A DNA stretch of 64,000 bases from Archangium violaceum (GCF_016859125.1 NZ_CP069338.1:1674001-1738000); one strand, 5' to 3'. Positions 1-8,651 are shown, counted from the first letter of the stretch. Numbers and translations are program-made. Notes: generated by a model from the sequence alone, not told the origin.

Positions 1-159
1 GGCGTGCGCCCCAACCGCGTCATCCCCGTCGCCCCGCACACCGTGCCCAAGACGACCAGCGGCAAAATCAAGCGCGCCTACATCCGGCAGAACATCGAGG
101 CCTTCGAGAGCCTCTCGCTGCTGGTGACGCCCCCGGCCCGGCAGGCCATCGTCCACTGA
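1..159 (+). CDS. AMP-forming acyl-CoA/acyl-acid ligase, C-terminal end only
   Basis: Only the last 52 residues of an ANL-superfamily adenylating enzyme are inside the window; the gene enters from the left edge in frame 1 and stops with TGA at 157-159. The A10 motif PKTTSGKIKR lies at visible residues 16-25; in this family the lysine after SG is the adenylation catalyst. Such enzymes activate a carboxylic acid with ATP and normally pass it to CoA or a carrier protein. The substrate cannot be judged from this tail. A strong terminator follows, so this gene ends its transcription unit. Confidence 0.85.
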   Translation, partial: GVRPNRVIPVAPHTVPKTTSGKIKRAYIRQNIEAFESLSLLVTPPARQAIVH

Positions 160-196
160 CCGCCCCCGCCTGGGGTTACACGGACTTCATTTCCCG

Positions 197-234
197 ACGC
201 CGGAGCGCCCCAGCGCTCCGGCGTTTTGCTTTTT
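197..234 (+). terminator. Rho-independent terminator after the ligase gene
   Basis: A perfect 12-bp stem (ACGCCGGAGCGC at 197-208, GCGCTCCGGCGT at 213-224) with a 4-base loop is followed by TTTT, GC and TTTTT. It lies 37 bases after the ligase stop codon. The same stem core returns in the terminator at 1281-1318. Confidence 0.85.
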
Positions 235-357
235 CACAACTCTCCGGGACTCCCACATGTCCGCATAACTGGAATCTTTCAGAAGCGTCACTTCTCCCCT
301 TGTGAGACTCGAATTCTTGGTATATAGGCTAGACCAATTTTTCCTGAGGAGTTGGAA

Positions 358-1245
358 ATGTCCCGTGGCGGTGTCTCCAAGAGTGGGAAGTTCGCGGTGG
401 TGCTCGGCGCCGTCATGGCGCTGACGGGTTGCAACAACGCCGAGCAGCAGCCGGCCGAGGAGCAGCAGCCCACGCAGCAGGAAGTGAGGAGTGGCTGCGC
501 TACGGTGGACCTCACCGAGGCCGAGAAGGCCACGGTGGAAATGGCGATCAGCGGCCGTACGCGCGCGCAGGCTCGCGCCAACGGCTCGGTGAACGTGAAC
601 GTCTACTGGCACGTCATCAACAACGGCACGGGCATCGCCAACGGTGACATTCCCCAGACGCAGATCGACGCGTCCATCGCCGTGCTGAACGACGCGTACA
701 AGAACACGCCGTTCAAGTTCACCCTGGCGGGCGTGGACCGCACCACCAACTCGCAGTGGTACACCTGCTCCGGCGGCGGCTGCGAGACGAAGATGAAGAA
801 CGCGCTGCGCAAGGGCGGCGCGGGCGACCTCAACGTCTACTCCAACAACATGGGCCGTGGCCTGCTGGGCTGGGCGACCTTCCCCTCCAGCTACGCCTCC
901 AACCCGAAGATGGACGGCGTGGTCATCCTCTACAGCACCGTGCCCGGCGGCACCGCGGCCCCCTACAACGAGGGTGACACGCTCACCCACGAGGCCGGCC
1001 ACTGGTTCGGCGCGTACCACACCTTCCAGGGAGGCTGCACCGGCTCGGGCGACTACGTGAGCGACACCCCGGCCGAGTCCTCCGCCGCCTACGGCTGCCC
1101 GGTCGGCCGCGACACCTGCTCCACCTCCGGCCTGGATCCCATCACCAACTTCATGGACTACACCGACGACGCGTGCATGAACACGTTCTCCGCGGGCCAG
1201 GCCGACCGCATGGACGCGCTGACCATCCAGTACCGCGGTATCTGA
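358..1245 (+). CDS. Secreted lipoprotein zinc metalloprotease, M43 (pappalysin-like) family
   Basis: A 295-aa protein with a lipoprotein signal: a charged start, a hydrophobic stretch and the lipobox LTGC near residue 23. The metzincin zinc site HEAGHWFGAYH (HExxHxxGxxH) is at residues 211-221, followed by a cysteine-rich stretch and the Met-turn region NFMDYTDDACM. This predicts an outer-membrane-anchored or released endopeptidase. The start is the ATG at 358: GAGGAG at 346-351 is 6 bases upstream, whereas the in-frame TTG at 352 would overlap that site. It stands alone between two strong terminators. A paralogue with the same layout but a frameshift lies at 20253-21148. Confidence 0.9.
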   Translation: MSRGGVSKSGKFAVVLGAVMALTGCNNAEQQPAEEQQPTQQEVRSGCATVDLTEAEKATVEMAISGRTRAQARANGSVNVNVYWHVINNGTGIANGDIPQTQIDASIAVLNDAYKNTPFKFTLAGVDRTTNSQWYTCSGGGCETKMKNALRKGGAGDLNVYSNNMGRGLLGWATFPSSYASNPKMDGVVILYSTVPGGTAAPYNEGDTLTHEAGHWFGAYHTFQGGCTGSGDYVSDTPAESSAAYGCPVGRDTCSTSGLDPITNFMDYTDDACMNTFSAGQADRMDALTIQYRGI

Positions 1246-1280
1246 TTCGCGCCCGAGAAGTCCCGAAGTCTCGAAGTCCT

Positions 1281-1318
1281 GACGCCGGAGCGACCCCAGA
1301 CGCTCCGGCGTCTTTTTT
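1281..1318 (+). terminator. Rho-independent terminator after the M43 protease
   Basis: A 12-bp perfect stem (GACGCCGGAGCG at 1281-1292, CGCTCCGGCGTC at 1301-1312) with an 8-base loop, followed by TTTTTT. It starts 35 bases after the protease stop. The stem core ACGCCGGAGCG is identical to that of the terminator at 197-234. Confidence 0.85.
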
Positions 1319-1423
1319 CGTGCGGGTCAGCCGGGGACGAGGTGGTAGCTGTCCACGCGAACACCCGGCATGACCACCGTGGGAAGCAGCTCCGCGGAGA
1401 ACACCCGGAGGAGCCTGTCCCTC

Positions 1424-2710
1424 CTATGACATGCGCGTGCGCCGCCCCGCCGCGGGGAGATGGATCCTCACGAGCGCCCGCCGCCCGGAATCGGCTGGAG
1501 CCGGATGGCCCCCTCGGTCGGAGGCTCGACATGAGGTCGCTCGGGCCGCGCACGCGCGGTGCGTGAGGAGGCTGCTGCCTGGCCCCACGCGCAGCCGATG
1601 GCCGCGCCACTCCACGCTGCGACGCACGAGGCCGCGCGCCCAGGCCGCGAAGAGCAGCGCGTCCTTGAGCGGCAGCGAGAGGAGCATGCGCCACGGCAGG
1701 CGCAAGGGGCGCATCGCGCTCGCCACGGTGAGATCGTACGCCCCCTTGAGCCCCGCCACCGCGCCCGCCAGGGCGAGCGCGCGCGGCACGGGCCACAGCA
1801 ACGCCCCGATGAGCGCGAGCGGCCCGGGGTGCAGGAAGAGCTGGGCCACATAGGCGGGCGTTGACAGGAGGCTGCGCTGGATGACGCTCCACCGCATGTA
1901 GCGCGCGTAGAAGTCGCCCACCCGCTTATGGGTGCTCACCGCGATGACGCAGTGGGGTGCGACGACCACGCGCTTGCCCAGGCGCTCGCGCACCAACTTC
2001 CCGAGGACGTAGTCCTCGGCGAGCAGATCCTTCACCGCCTCGAAGCCACCCATGCGGGCGAGGTCCGCCCGCCGCAGCGCCATGCTCTTGCCCACGACCA
2101 CGGAGCGACCGCCGCCACGCTTCGCGGCAATCATTCCCGCGCCCACCCCGCACGTCATCTGCAGGTTGTCGAGCAGCGAGCCGAGGCTCCTCTCGCCCAC
2201 GCCGGCCACCGGGTGGGTGACGAGCCCCACCTCGGGATCCTCGAAGGCGCGCACCACGCCCGCGAGGTAGCCCTCGGGGGCACGCACGTTGGAGTCGGAG
2301 ATGATCAGCAGCTCGTGGCGCGCGGCGCGCTCGAGCGTGAGGAGCTGGTTCACCTTGGGGTTGAGACCCGGGGCGCCCTGCTGCACCACCACCCGGAAGA
2401 CGTGCGGCCAGCGGCGCGCCGCCTCCTGGGCGAGCGGGTATGCCGCGTCCTTCACGTCACGCACCCCGAGGAGCACCTCGTAGGGGCGCCCATCGGTGCA
2501 CTGGCCCACGAAGGAACGCAGGTTCTCCTCCAGCTCGTCGTCCACGCCGCTCAGCGGCTTGAGGACCGACGCGCCGGGGCCTCCTCGCGGCGCACGCGTG
2601 GACGCCCCGCGCGCACGCGTGAGCACCGTGCCCGCGATGGCGAGATGCACGAGCATCCCCACGCCCGACAGCGCGAGCAGAACCTGACCCGCCTTGGACA
2701 TCCCCCTCAT
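1424..2710 (-). CDS. Ceramide glucosyltransferase/HpnI-like family 21 glycosyltransferase
   Basis: A 428-aa membrane glycosyltransferase. It has an N-terminal membrane anchor, a GT-A fold with a DD pair near residue 56 (VDDELEEN), DSN after LLIISDSN, the acceptor motif EDYVLG and RYMRW, which is the (Q/R)xxRW motif of GT2/GT21 enzymes, and then several C-terminal membrane segments. Family members transfer a sugar from UDP-sugar to ceramide or a hopanoid lipid. The start at 2710 overlaps the upstream GtrA gene in an ATGA, so the two are probably translationally coupled. About 45 arginine/alanine-rich C-terminal residues beyond the last membrane segment look unlike the family and may be a read-on tail. 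Confidence 0.8.
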   Translation of the reverse strand: MRGMSKAGQVLLALSGVGMLVHLAIAGTVLTRARGASTRAPRGGPGASVLKPLSGVDDELEENLRSFVGQCTDGRPYEVLLGVRDVKDAAYPLAQEAARRWPHVFRVVVQQGAPGLNPKVNQLLTLERAARHELLIISDSNVRAPEGYLAGVVRAFEDPEVGLVTHPVAGVGERSLGSLLDNLQMTCGVGAGMIAAKRGGGRSVVVGKSMALRRADLARMGGFEAVKDLLAEDYVLGKLVRERLGKRVVVAPHCVIAVSTHKRVGDFYARYMRWSVIQRSLLSTPAYVAQLFLHPGPLALIGALLWPVPRALALAGAVAGLKGAYDLTVASAMRPLRLPWRMLLSLPLKDALLFAAWARGLVRRSVEWRGHRLRVGPGSSLLTHRACAARATSCRASDRGGHPAPADSGRRALVRIHLPAAGRRTRMS

Positions 2711-3177
2711 GTCTCCTTCCTCCCGCCCGAGAAACCGGGTGGACGTGGCCGAGGGCGCGGGGCCGAGCGCGGGAAGACGACGTAGCGCAGGAGGCGCAGT
2801 TGTCCCACGGTGAAGACGGCCACGTCAGCCGCGAGTTTGGCGAGCACCACCAGCACGCCCACGCGGTCGGCGAGCCAGCCCACCAGCACCGCGTGCACCA
2901 GCATCGCACTGCCCGTTGCCGCACCGTAGCGCAACACCTGCGGCCCGAGCCCCGCGCCCACCGGGGTGGGTAGCCCGGCGAGCTTCACGCACGCGAGCAG
3001 GGTGAGGATGTCGAGCACGGTGGCCACCCCGCCCACCGCGAGCGAACGGGTGGCCCACGAGCGCCCCAGGTGGCGCCCGAGGCAGGAGAAGGCGGCAGTC
3101 GGCGCGGCGGGCACGGCCTCCCCGCCCCGGACAACACTCACCTCATCGACTCCAGTCACACCGCGCCCCATCCACAT
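2707..3177 (-). CDS. GtrA-like small membrane protein
   Basis: A protein of about 156 aa with four hydrophobic segments and the terminal signature LLRYVVFPR, as in GtrA-family proteins, which are thought to help move polyprenyl-linked sugars across the inner membrane. It is the first gene of a two-gene unit with the downstream glycosyltransferase (4-base ATGA overlap), so it likely supplies or flips that enzyme's lipid-linked substrate. The start is uncertain: ATG codons at 3177 and 3171 have no clear ribosome site, and the first 40 residues are less conserved-looking than the rest. Confidence 0.65.
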   Translation of the reverse strand: MWMGRGVTGVDEVSVVRGGEAVPAAPTAAFSCLGRHLGRSWATRSLAVGGVATVLDILTLLACVKLAGLPTPVGAGLGPQVLRYGAATGSAMLVHAVLVGWLADRVGVLVVLAKLAADVAVFTVGQLRLLRYVVFPRSAPRPRPRPPGFSGGRKET

Positions 3178-3310
3178 GGAACAATCTACGGCTCATGCCC
3201 CACCGTCCCGGGACGCTTGTGCACGGGCGCTCCTCAGGCCGCCTGGAGTACGTCTCGGGTTCTGGGCGTCGGCAGCGCGTTCTTCGCGAGCCGGTTGCTC
3301 TTCAAAGGGT

Positions 3311-3490
3311 CTTGCGGCGGTGGTTGCCACGCTCTCGAATGCAGCGGGGTCTGGCACGCTGCTGATCGCTTCCCACCAGGGGCTTCGTTCCATTGGACAG
3401 CTCGCCGTTCTGGGCGTTGTGTCCACCTTCCTCGGAACCACGGTGCTCTGCCCCTCCTTCCTCGCGCTGCTCGAGCGGTGGAAGGAGCGC
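3311..3490 (+). pseudogene. Relic of an RND/MMPL-family transporter C-terminus
   Basis: About 60 codons read like the last two membrane helices of an MMPL/RND exporter: TLSNAAGSGTLLIASHQG, then GLRSIGQLAVLGVVS and a CPSFLALLERW end. The family pattern is an ALTT-GFG-L segment, an HxG turn, an SLG-helix and a LPALL end. No start codon, ribosome site or upstream transporter sequence is present, so this is a 3' fragment. It lies between the HpnI-like pair and the DUF2378-like gene; related HpnN-type transporters occur with lipid-modification genes, so a larger lipid export locus may once have existed here (inference). Confidence 0.5.
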
Positions 3491-3524
3491 GGCCGGGGAA
3501 GGAATGGCGAGGGTGGAGTCCCGC

Positions 3525-4079
3525 TCAATCGGGCAGGGAGAAGCGGTAGACGACCTCCAGGTCACCCCTGCTGAAGCCCTTGAGCACCTCGTGCGGAATC
3601 TCCTTGCCGCTCAGGTAGGTGAGCCCGCCAGACGCGAAGCCCATCACCGACAGCTCGAAGTAGATGTGCGGCCGGGGCACGCCGGTGATTCGCAGCTCCA
3701 CCACATTGCCGCGGACCTGCGCCGTCAGATCGCCCTCGGTGAAGTACCCCTTCCAGATGCCCGGGGTGAACAGCGCGAAGCGCCGGTAGTCCCCCTTGCT
3801 GAACAGCGCCTTGAGCTGGCCCTGGCCCAGCGCGTACTCGGCGGACTTCAGGCCGTATTTCCAATAGGCGTGCGGATCCCCCGCGTAGAACTGCTGGGTC
3901 ATGGCGTCGTTGAGCCGCAAGAAGGCCTCCGCCGGGATGCGCGTCACGGGCAACACGGGCTGGGCGAAAACGGGGTCCCGCTTCGCCTGCTCGGCGAGAA
4001 ATGAGAGCCAACGCTCCCTGCCGAAGGTCTGCTCCGCCTGGAGCTGCCGTGCCAGGAACGCGACGCCTTTGACATCCAT
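3525..4079 (-). CDS. DUF2378 (TIGR02265)-like myxobacterial protein
   Basis: A 184-aa soluble protein of the kind found as many paralogues in myxobacteria. Visible features are an N-terminal VKGVAFLARQLQ segment, a proline-rich PVLPVTRIPAEAFLRLND stretch, several aromatic positions (AYWKYG, FTPGIWKGYF) and a C-terminal VELRITGVPRPHIYFELSV strand-rich part. No catalytic motif is visible and the family has no proven function. The start is the ATG at 4079, because GGAGG lies 7 bases upstream; the longer frame back to 4136 has no such site. It appears to be transcribed alone. Confidence 0.65.
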   Translation of the reverse strand: MDVKGVAFLARQLQAEQTFGRERWLSFLAEQAKRDPVFAQPVLPVTRIPAEAFLRLNDAMTQQFYAGDPHAYWKYGLKSAEYALGQGQLKALFSKGDYRRFALFTPGIWKGYFTEGDLTAQVRGNVVELRITGVPRPHIYFELSVMGFASGGLTYLSGKEIPHEVLKGFSRGDLEVVYRFSLPD

Positions 4080-4192
4080 TCGTGTGCCTCCACTACTACC
4101 GTCCGGCCCGTATTCTGCGATGGGTCGCGCCGCCATGCGAGACGCAGTGCGACAATCGCAATAGCCGCCGGAGCCCCAGCCCGTCTTGCCAA

Positions 4193-4822
4193 TCAGGGTG
4201 TGTACACCTCGGCCGTGGAGACATTCTCAGCATTCGAGAGTTCACCGCCCGCCACCAGCACCTTGCCCGACGTCAGCAACGTGGCCGTGTGGCCCTCGCG
4301 GAGCTCATCCAATGAGCAAGTGGGAGACCAGCTCGGACAGTCCGGGATGCCCACGGCGGAGAACCGGGTGGTGACCGACTGGTCCAGGACATCGCTCACG
4401 GTGGCCGTGAAGGACGCGGTCTCTCCCGGTCCCAGACACGCGGGGGCCGTCCAGCGGGCCTGGCTCGTGGTGGCGGTCTCCTGCACGAGACTCAACGTGC
4501 CGACACTCGCGGACCACGAGAAACGAAGTCCGCATCCCAGTGGATCCTCCGCGGTGACCTGGAAGGACAGCTGGCCCGTCCCCTCCACATAGGAAGAAGA
4601 CTCGGGCGCCTCGCGGAAATACGGTGCCATGGACTCATCCCCGGCCGCACTCACCTCACGCGCCGGGGCGCGCAGGCAGAACTCTCCCAGCTCCTTGTCG
4701 AAGTCGATGCAGCCGGAGAGGAAGACCAGCAGCCCCCCCACGCTCGCGGGCAGCCATGCACGGCCTCGACTGCCACCAATCCCGGACACCTCCGCGACGG
4801 GCACAGCGGATGCGATAGGCAT
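4193..4822 (-). CDS. Kelch-type lipoprotein, apparently shortened after its first kelch motif
   Basis: The product has a hydrophobic segment ending in the lipobox LSGC, followed by CIDFDKELGEFC, an Ig-like domain (QLSFQVTAEDPLGCGLRFSW to PDCPSW) and a single kelch-like blade HTATLLTSGKVLVAGG, then it stops. Related myxobacterial surface proteins usually carry several kelch blades, so this copy looks truncated at its C-terminus. The start is not settled: the frame stays open upstream to 5167, with another ATG at 5035, but none of these starts has a good ribosome site. The upstream extension is Ala/Arg/Pro-rich and may not be translated. It follows the kinase and the small acidic gene on the same strand. 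Confidence 0.5.
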   Translation of the reverse strand: MPIASAVPVAEVSGIGGSRGRAWLPASVGGLLVFLSGCIDFDKELGEFCLRAPAREVSAAGDESMAPYFREAPESSSYVEGTGQLSFQVTAEDPLGCGLRFSWSASVGTLSLVQETATTSQARWTAPACLGPGETASFTATVSDVLDQSVTTRFSAVGIPDCPSWSPTCSLDELREGHTATLLTSGKVLVAGGELSNAENVSTAEVYTP

Positions 4823-5072
4823 GGCCAGAGGGGCGGCTCGTATGGCCTGGGGCGAGGGAGCGGACACGACCGGTGGCTCGGGCCGCGCCTCGGGCTCGGC
4901 CTCGCGGCTTGGTATGGCCCGCTTCGCCAGGCCGCGCTTCACCTGAGCGCGCAAGGATTCGAACCGCCGCCCCGCGCGTGCGCGCGCCAGGGCATGAGCA
5001 CGATACGGCCCAGCAGCACCCGCCGCGAGCCCCATCCCACCAGGCACGATCGAGAAACGGATTCGATGCCGC

Positions 5073-5348
5073 TCAGTCCATCTTCCCATCCCCCGCGCCC
5101 CCCCGCTCGGACGGAGCACCGTCCAGGCCCCGCGCCGTCTCGTCCTCGATACCGGAGATGAGGGCATCGACGCAGGACATGAGTTCCTCGAAGGAGTACG
5201 TCAAGAGCTCCGAGAGGTTCTCATCGCCACCGGGCTGCGAGGCCTCGTCGGGGAGGGAGCTGTACCCGTCGGGCCGCGCCCCGGAGGGCTTCGGGTCCTT
5301 GTCTGAATCGACAGGCAGGGAAGACGGCTTGGAAATGGTCTTCGACAT
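5073..5348 (-). CDS. Small acidic protein of unknown function following a Ser/Thr kinase gene
   Basis: A 91-aa protein, MSKTISKPSSLP at the start, with a short hydrophobic-acidic segment ELLTYSFEELMSCVDALI in the middle and a glycine/aspartate-rich end. No family is recognised. The ATG at 5348 is preferred: it has GGAG 8 bases upstream, inside the end of the kinase gene. Its position directly behind the kinase suggests the same transcript and perhaps a substrate or partner role; that is inference from position only. Ser/Thr residues are concentrated in the first 40 positions. Confidence 0.5.
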   Translation of the reverse strand: MSKTISKPSSLPVDSDKDPKPSGARPDGYSSLPDEASQPGGDENLSELLTYSFEELMSCVDALISGIEDETARGLDGAPSERGGAGDGKMD

Positions 5349-5353
5349 GTCCA

Positions 5354-8068
5354 CTACTCCAGTCCACCAGCCGTCCCAGCCCCCTGGAGAGGAAGTGGTT
5401 GGAAGCGATGTGATCCACGGCCCTGGCCAGCACTCCCCCTGCCACCTCGTTCACTGACCACCTCGACCCCGCCACCCGAGAGCATCTTGGGAGCCACCAC
5501 CGCGGCGCCACCAACGACCACGAGCCCGACGGCGCCCATGGCGATCCACTTGAGCAGCGAGGATCTGGGAGCCGCGGGTTTCGGCGCGGCCATGGCTGGA
5601 GCCTTGGGAGAAGCAGCCACCGGAACGGCTCCCGGCGCCACCCGGGTCATCGTGCGGCCGGACACCGGGACGGCGGGCTGCCGCGTGGGCTCGGGCGCAC
5701 GGGGCGGACGTGCCGGCGTGGAGCGCGAGGCAGCGGCCGAAACCACGGGCGCCGGAGCCGAGGCGTTCCGAGCCGGAGGCGTGGGCGGCAGGAACCGGCA
5801 GACCTCGGTGCGCTCGTCCTCGCCAGCCGCGTCCGGGGGAGGCGCGGGAGGACGCGGTGCCGTCACCGCCTGGCGCTGTGGCATGACCCTCGTCCCGCCC
5901 TGAGTGACGGGCGCGCGAGGCGGACTGCCCGAACCCGAGCCCTGCTGTCCCCCCACGCTCGGAAACGAGCCCGTGCACAGGGCATTCTGGGTGGGGCCGA
6001 ACTCCGCGAGCCGATCGCCCAGCGTGGCCTTGAAGAACTGGGCCACCGCCGCCGGCGACGAGTGGAGCCGGTGGCGGACCATCACCGCTTCGATCTCCTC
6101 GCGCATGGCCGCGGCGGACGGAGTGCGACGCGCCGGATCCTTCACCAGCGCGCGCAGGATGAGAGCCGACACGTCCTGGGGAATGCGGGGCTCGAGCTGC
6201 GACGGCACGGGCACCGGTTCACGCATGATGGCGTTGAGCGTGGCCGCGTCATGGTCGCGCCTGAAGGGCAGTTGGCCGGTGAGCAGCTCGAAGAGCACCA
6301 CGCCCAGGGCGAACACGTCGTTGCGCGCGTCCAGGGGGCGGCCCGCGGCGGCCTCGGGGGAGGCATAGGAGATCTTCCCCTTCAGCTCGCCCGACCGGGT
6401 GTTCTCCTCGCCCTGCACCTTGGCGATGCCGAAGTCGCTCAGCTTGATGGCGCCATCGAGCGAGATGAGGACGTTGTGGGGACTCACGTCGCGGTGCACC
6501 ACCGGGTGGGGCACACCGGCCGGATCCACGTAGCCGTGCGCGTAATGCAGGCCCGCGGCCGTCTCGGCGACGATGCGCAGCGCGTGCTCGATGGGCAGGG
6601 CCAGCCCCTTGCGCCGCAGCTCGTTCATCAGCTTCTTGAGATCCGGGCCACGCACGTACTCCATGAGGATGTACGCCACGCCATCGTTCATGCCCACGTC
6701 GAAGGTCTGCACGACATTGGGGTGCGTCAGGCGCGCGTTGGCCCGCGCCTCCGCGAAGAGCATGTCGACGAACTCCGCGTTCTCGGCGAACTGCGGAAGG
6801 ACCTTCTTCATCGCCACGAACTTCTCGAACCCCTTCACACCGACCTGCCTGGCGAGGAACACCTCGGCCATGCCGCCCTGGCCCAGCTTGCGGATGATCT
6901 GCAGCCGGGTGGCGCTGCTGGAATTGCCGATGTCCGAGCTACCGCCCTCGGCGTCCGGCACCAGCCTGGAGGAGCCGAAGAGGTACTGGCTGAGGGCCCG
7001 CGGCTCGAGCGCCTCGAAGTCCTCCAGCGGCTGCTCCACCAGCGACGAGCGGCCGAGCAGCGGCACCAACTGGGGGATGGAAGGAAGGCGCGCGATCCCA
7101 CCGCAGATGGGGCACTCGCGCTCGGGGCTGGCGTTGACGCGCAGCTTGGCCAGGTACTCGGAGGCCAGGGCGCGCTGGTGGTGCTCGTGGCCGCAGTTGC
7201 GGCACTCACACGGCAGCCACAGCGTGCCAATCCGCGCGGAGAGCTTCTGGGTGAAGCGCGTCAGCGCGCCGAGCACCGGCGGGGGCACCCGGCACAGCAC
7301 CACCCTGGCGCCCTGTGCCGCCGCGCTCAACACCTGCTCCAGCCTGGGGACGGCCTCGGGCTCCACCAGGGTGACATGGGAAAAGTCGAAGGCGACGCGC
7401 CCCTCCAGGCCCGAGGCCAGCCGGCGCACGTTCAGGTCCCTCGTCAGCTCGCTGGCGAGGGTGATGTACGTGATGTCGTCCTGGACGATCTTCAAGTGCG
7501 TGGTGAGCGGGACAGGCGCGCTGGGTGTGGTGGCGCGCAGGTAGCGCATCACCACCGGATCCACCGTGCCGAGCTGCTGGCGCCGGGCGTAGTCGAAGAA
7601 CTCGCTCGGCAGCTCCGCGAGCACCAGTTTCCCGGCGCACACCGGGCAGGAGTGCTCGGGGGCGCGGCCCTCGGCGATGAGGGGCGCCTCCGCCTGCAGG
7701 TCCACCACGCGCAGCCGGTCCTCGCCACAGGCCCGGCACGTATAGGGCGCCAGCACCGACAGCACCCGAGACACACCGGCGAAGCCCTCCACCATGTTGA
7801 GCTGATCCACCATCACCGGTGGCGCGTTGACCACGTAGAGCGAAATGCCCCCGGGAGGCAGCTTGCTGGCGAACTCGACCCACCGCCGCACGCCGAAGGA
7901 GCTGATGCGCTCCACCCGGCCGAGGTCGACGATGATGAGCCCACCAGGGTCTGGCGAGGAAGACGTCAGCGGGAAAGTCTCATCGATGATGCCAGCGATG
8001 CGGATGTGATTGATGGTGCCCACGCGCACGCGGCTGATGGTGGCATTGGAACCCTGCTGCGTTTCCAT
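5354..8068 (-). CDS. Membrane Ser/Thr protein kinase with two STAS-like/zinc-ribbon modules
   Basis: A 904-aa protein. Residues 1-105 resemble a STAS-type alpha/beta domain and are followed by a CxxC...CxxC zinc ribbon (CRAC near 110, CPVC near 140). A second such pair follows at about 190-325 (CRNC near 289, CPIC near 319). The kinase domain is at about 390-650: GQGGMAEVF loop, VAMKK lysine, HRDVSPHN catalytic loop near 523, DFG near 544. A Pro/Ala-rich linker leads to one membrane helix near 840-862 and a short tail. The start is the ATG at 8068 with GAGGAG 7 bases upstream; the ATG at 8083 only marks the ATGA overlap with the upstream gene. HRDVSP in place of HRDLKP is common in myxobacterial kinases. 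Confidence 0.85.
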   Translation of the reverse strand: METQQGSNATISRVRVGTINHIRIAGIIDETFPLTSSSPDPGGLIIVDLGRVERISSFGVRRWVEFASKLPPGGISLYVVNAPPVMVDQLNMVEGFAGVSRVLSVLAPYTCRACGEDRLRVVDLQAEAPLIAEGRAPEHSCPVCAGKLVLAELPSEFFDYARRQQLGTVDPVVMRYLRATTPSAPVPLTTHLKIVQDDITYITLASELTRDLNVRRLASGLEGRVAFDFSHVTLVEPEAVPRLEQVLSAAAQGARVVLCRVPPPVLGALTRFTQKLSARIGTLWLPCECRNCGHEHHQRALASEYLAKLRVNASPERECPICGGIARLPSIPQLVPLLGRSSLVEQPLEDFEALEPRALSQYLFGSSRLVPDAEGGSSDIGNSSSATRLQIIRKLGQGGMAEVFLARQVGVKGFEKFVAMKKVLPQFAENAEFVDMLFAEARANARLTHPNVVQTFDVGMNDGVAYILMEYVRGPDLKKLMNELRRKGLALPIEHALRIVAETAAGLHYAHGYVDPAGVPHPVVHRDVSPHNVLISLDGAIKLSDFGIAKVQGEENTRSGELKGKISYASPEAAAGRPLDARNDVFALGVVLFELLTGQLPFRRDHDAATLNAIMREPVPVPSQLEPRIPQDVSALILRALVKDPARRTPSAAAMREEIEAVMVRHRLHSSPAAVAQFFKATLGDRLAEFGPTQNALCTGSFPSVGGQQGSGSGSPPRAPVTQGGTRVMPQRQAVTAPRPPAPPPDAAGEDERTEVCRFLPPTPPARNASAPAPVVSAAASRSTPARPPRAPEPTRQPAVPVSGRTMTRVAPGAVPVAASPKAPAMAAPKPAAPRSSLLKWIAMGAVGLVVVGGAAVVAPKMLSGGGVEVVSERGGRGSAGQGRGSHRFQPLPLQGAGTAGGLE

Positions 8069-8079
8069 CGTCCCGCTCC

Positions 8080-8601
8080 TCATTTCGCGCGAATCCGCTC
8101 GGGGAAGGGCTCGGCCAGGCCCGCCTCCCTCGCGCTGGCGTTGGCGGTCTTCTGCGCCTGGAGCGCTCTTTCCGCGGCGGCAATGGCATTCATCTTGGAC
8201 TTCGAAGCGATGCTCTCCGCATTCGTCACGGAATCAGCGGTCCGGTTGACCATTTCGATCGCGTTCCTCAATGCCACTTCGTCGCGCTCGACCTTCGTCT
8301 TCGCCGCATGAAGTGACTCGATGGTGGCTGGGCGGCTGCTCGCCGCTGACGCCTGTGGGTCGACCAACTCCTGATGCATCTTCCTGGAGCGCTCGAGCTC
8401 CCTCTCGGCGGCGGCCTTCCGCTCCTTGGCGATACCATGGACGATCCGGGCTCGCTGGAGCCGCGTCCCATCCGCGTGGGCCTTCCACGATGCGATCCGC
8501 GCCGCTGCGCAAAGGAGCACAGCCATCGCCTTGTCCTCAGCGGCCTTCCTTGCTTTCTGTTCCGCGCTTGCGCCTGTGTCACGGACGAGAGGAGAGGACA
8601 T
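8080..8601 (-). CDS. Ala/Lys-rich coiled-coil protein of unknown function
   Basis: A 173-aa protein with no signal peptide, very rich in Ala, Lys, Arg and Glu and predicted to be almost entirely alpha-helical coiled coil (for example AERELERSRKMHQELV and AAERALQAQKTANASAREAG). No family is recognised. It overlaps the start region of the downstream kinase gene (ATGA), so the two are probably co-transcribed. Its composition resembles the N-terminal 150 residues of the large toxin-like protein encoded upstream at 10708-15573, which could reflect a shared helical module. Confidence 0.55.
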   Translation of the reverse strand: MSSPLVRDTGASAEQKARKAAEDKAMAVLLCAAARIASWKAHADGTRLQRARIVHGIAKERKAAAERELERSRKMHQELVDPQASAASSRPATIESLHAAKTKVERDEVALRNAIEMVNRTADSVTNAESIASKSKMNAIAAAERALQAQKTANASAREAGLAEPFPERIRAK

Positions 8602-8651
8602 GAAAGGGTCCTACGAAGAGTGGATGGATCGGGATGACGCGGAGCCGTTCT

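Noticed and set aside
6062-8311. A 749-codon open frame on the plus strand, opposite the STAS/kinase gene
   Set aside because: His/Arg/Gln-rich composition without any motif; it mirrors the codon bias of the minus-strand kinase gene, whose domains are clear.
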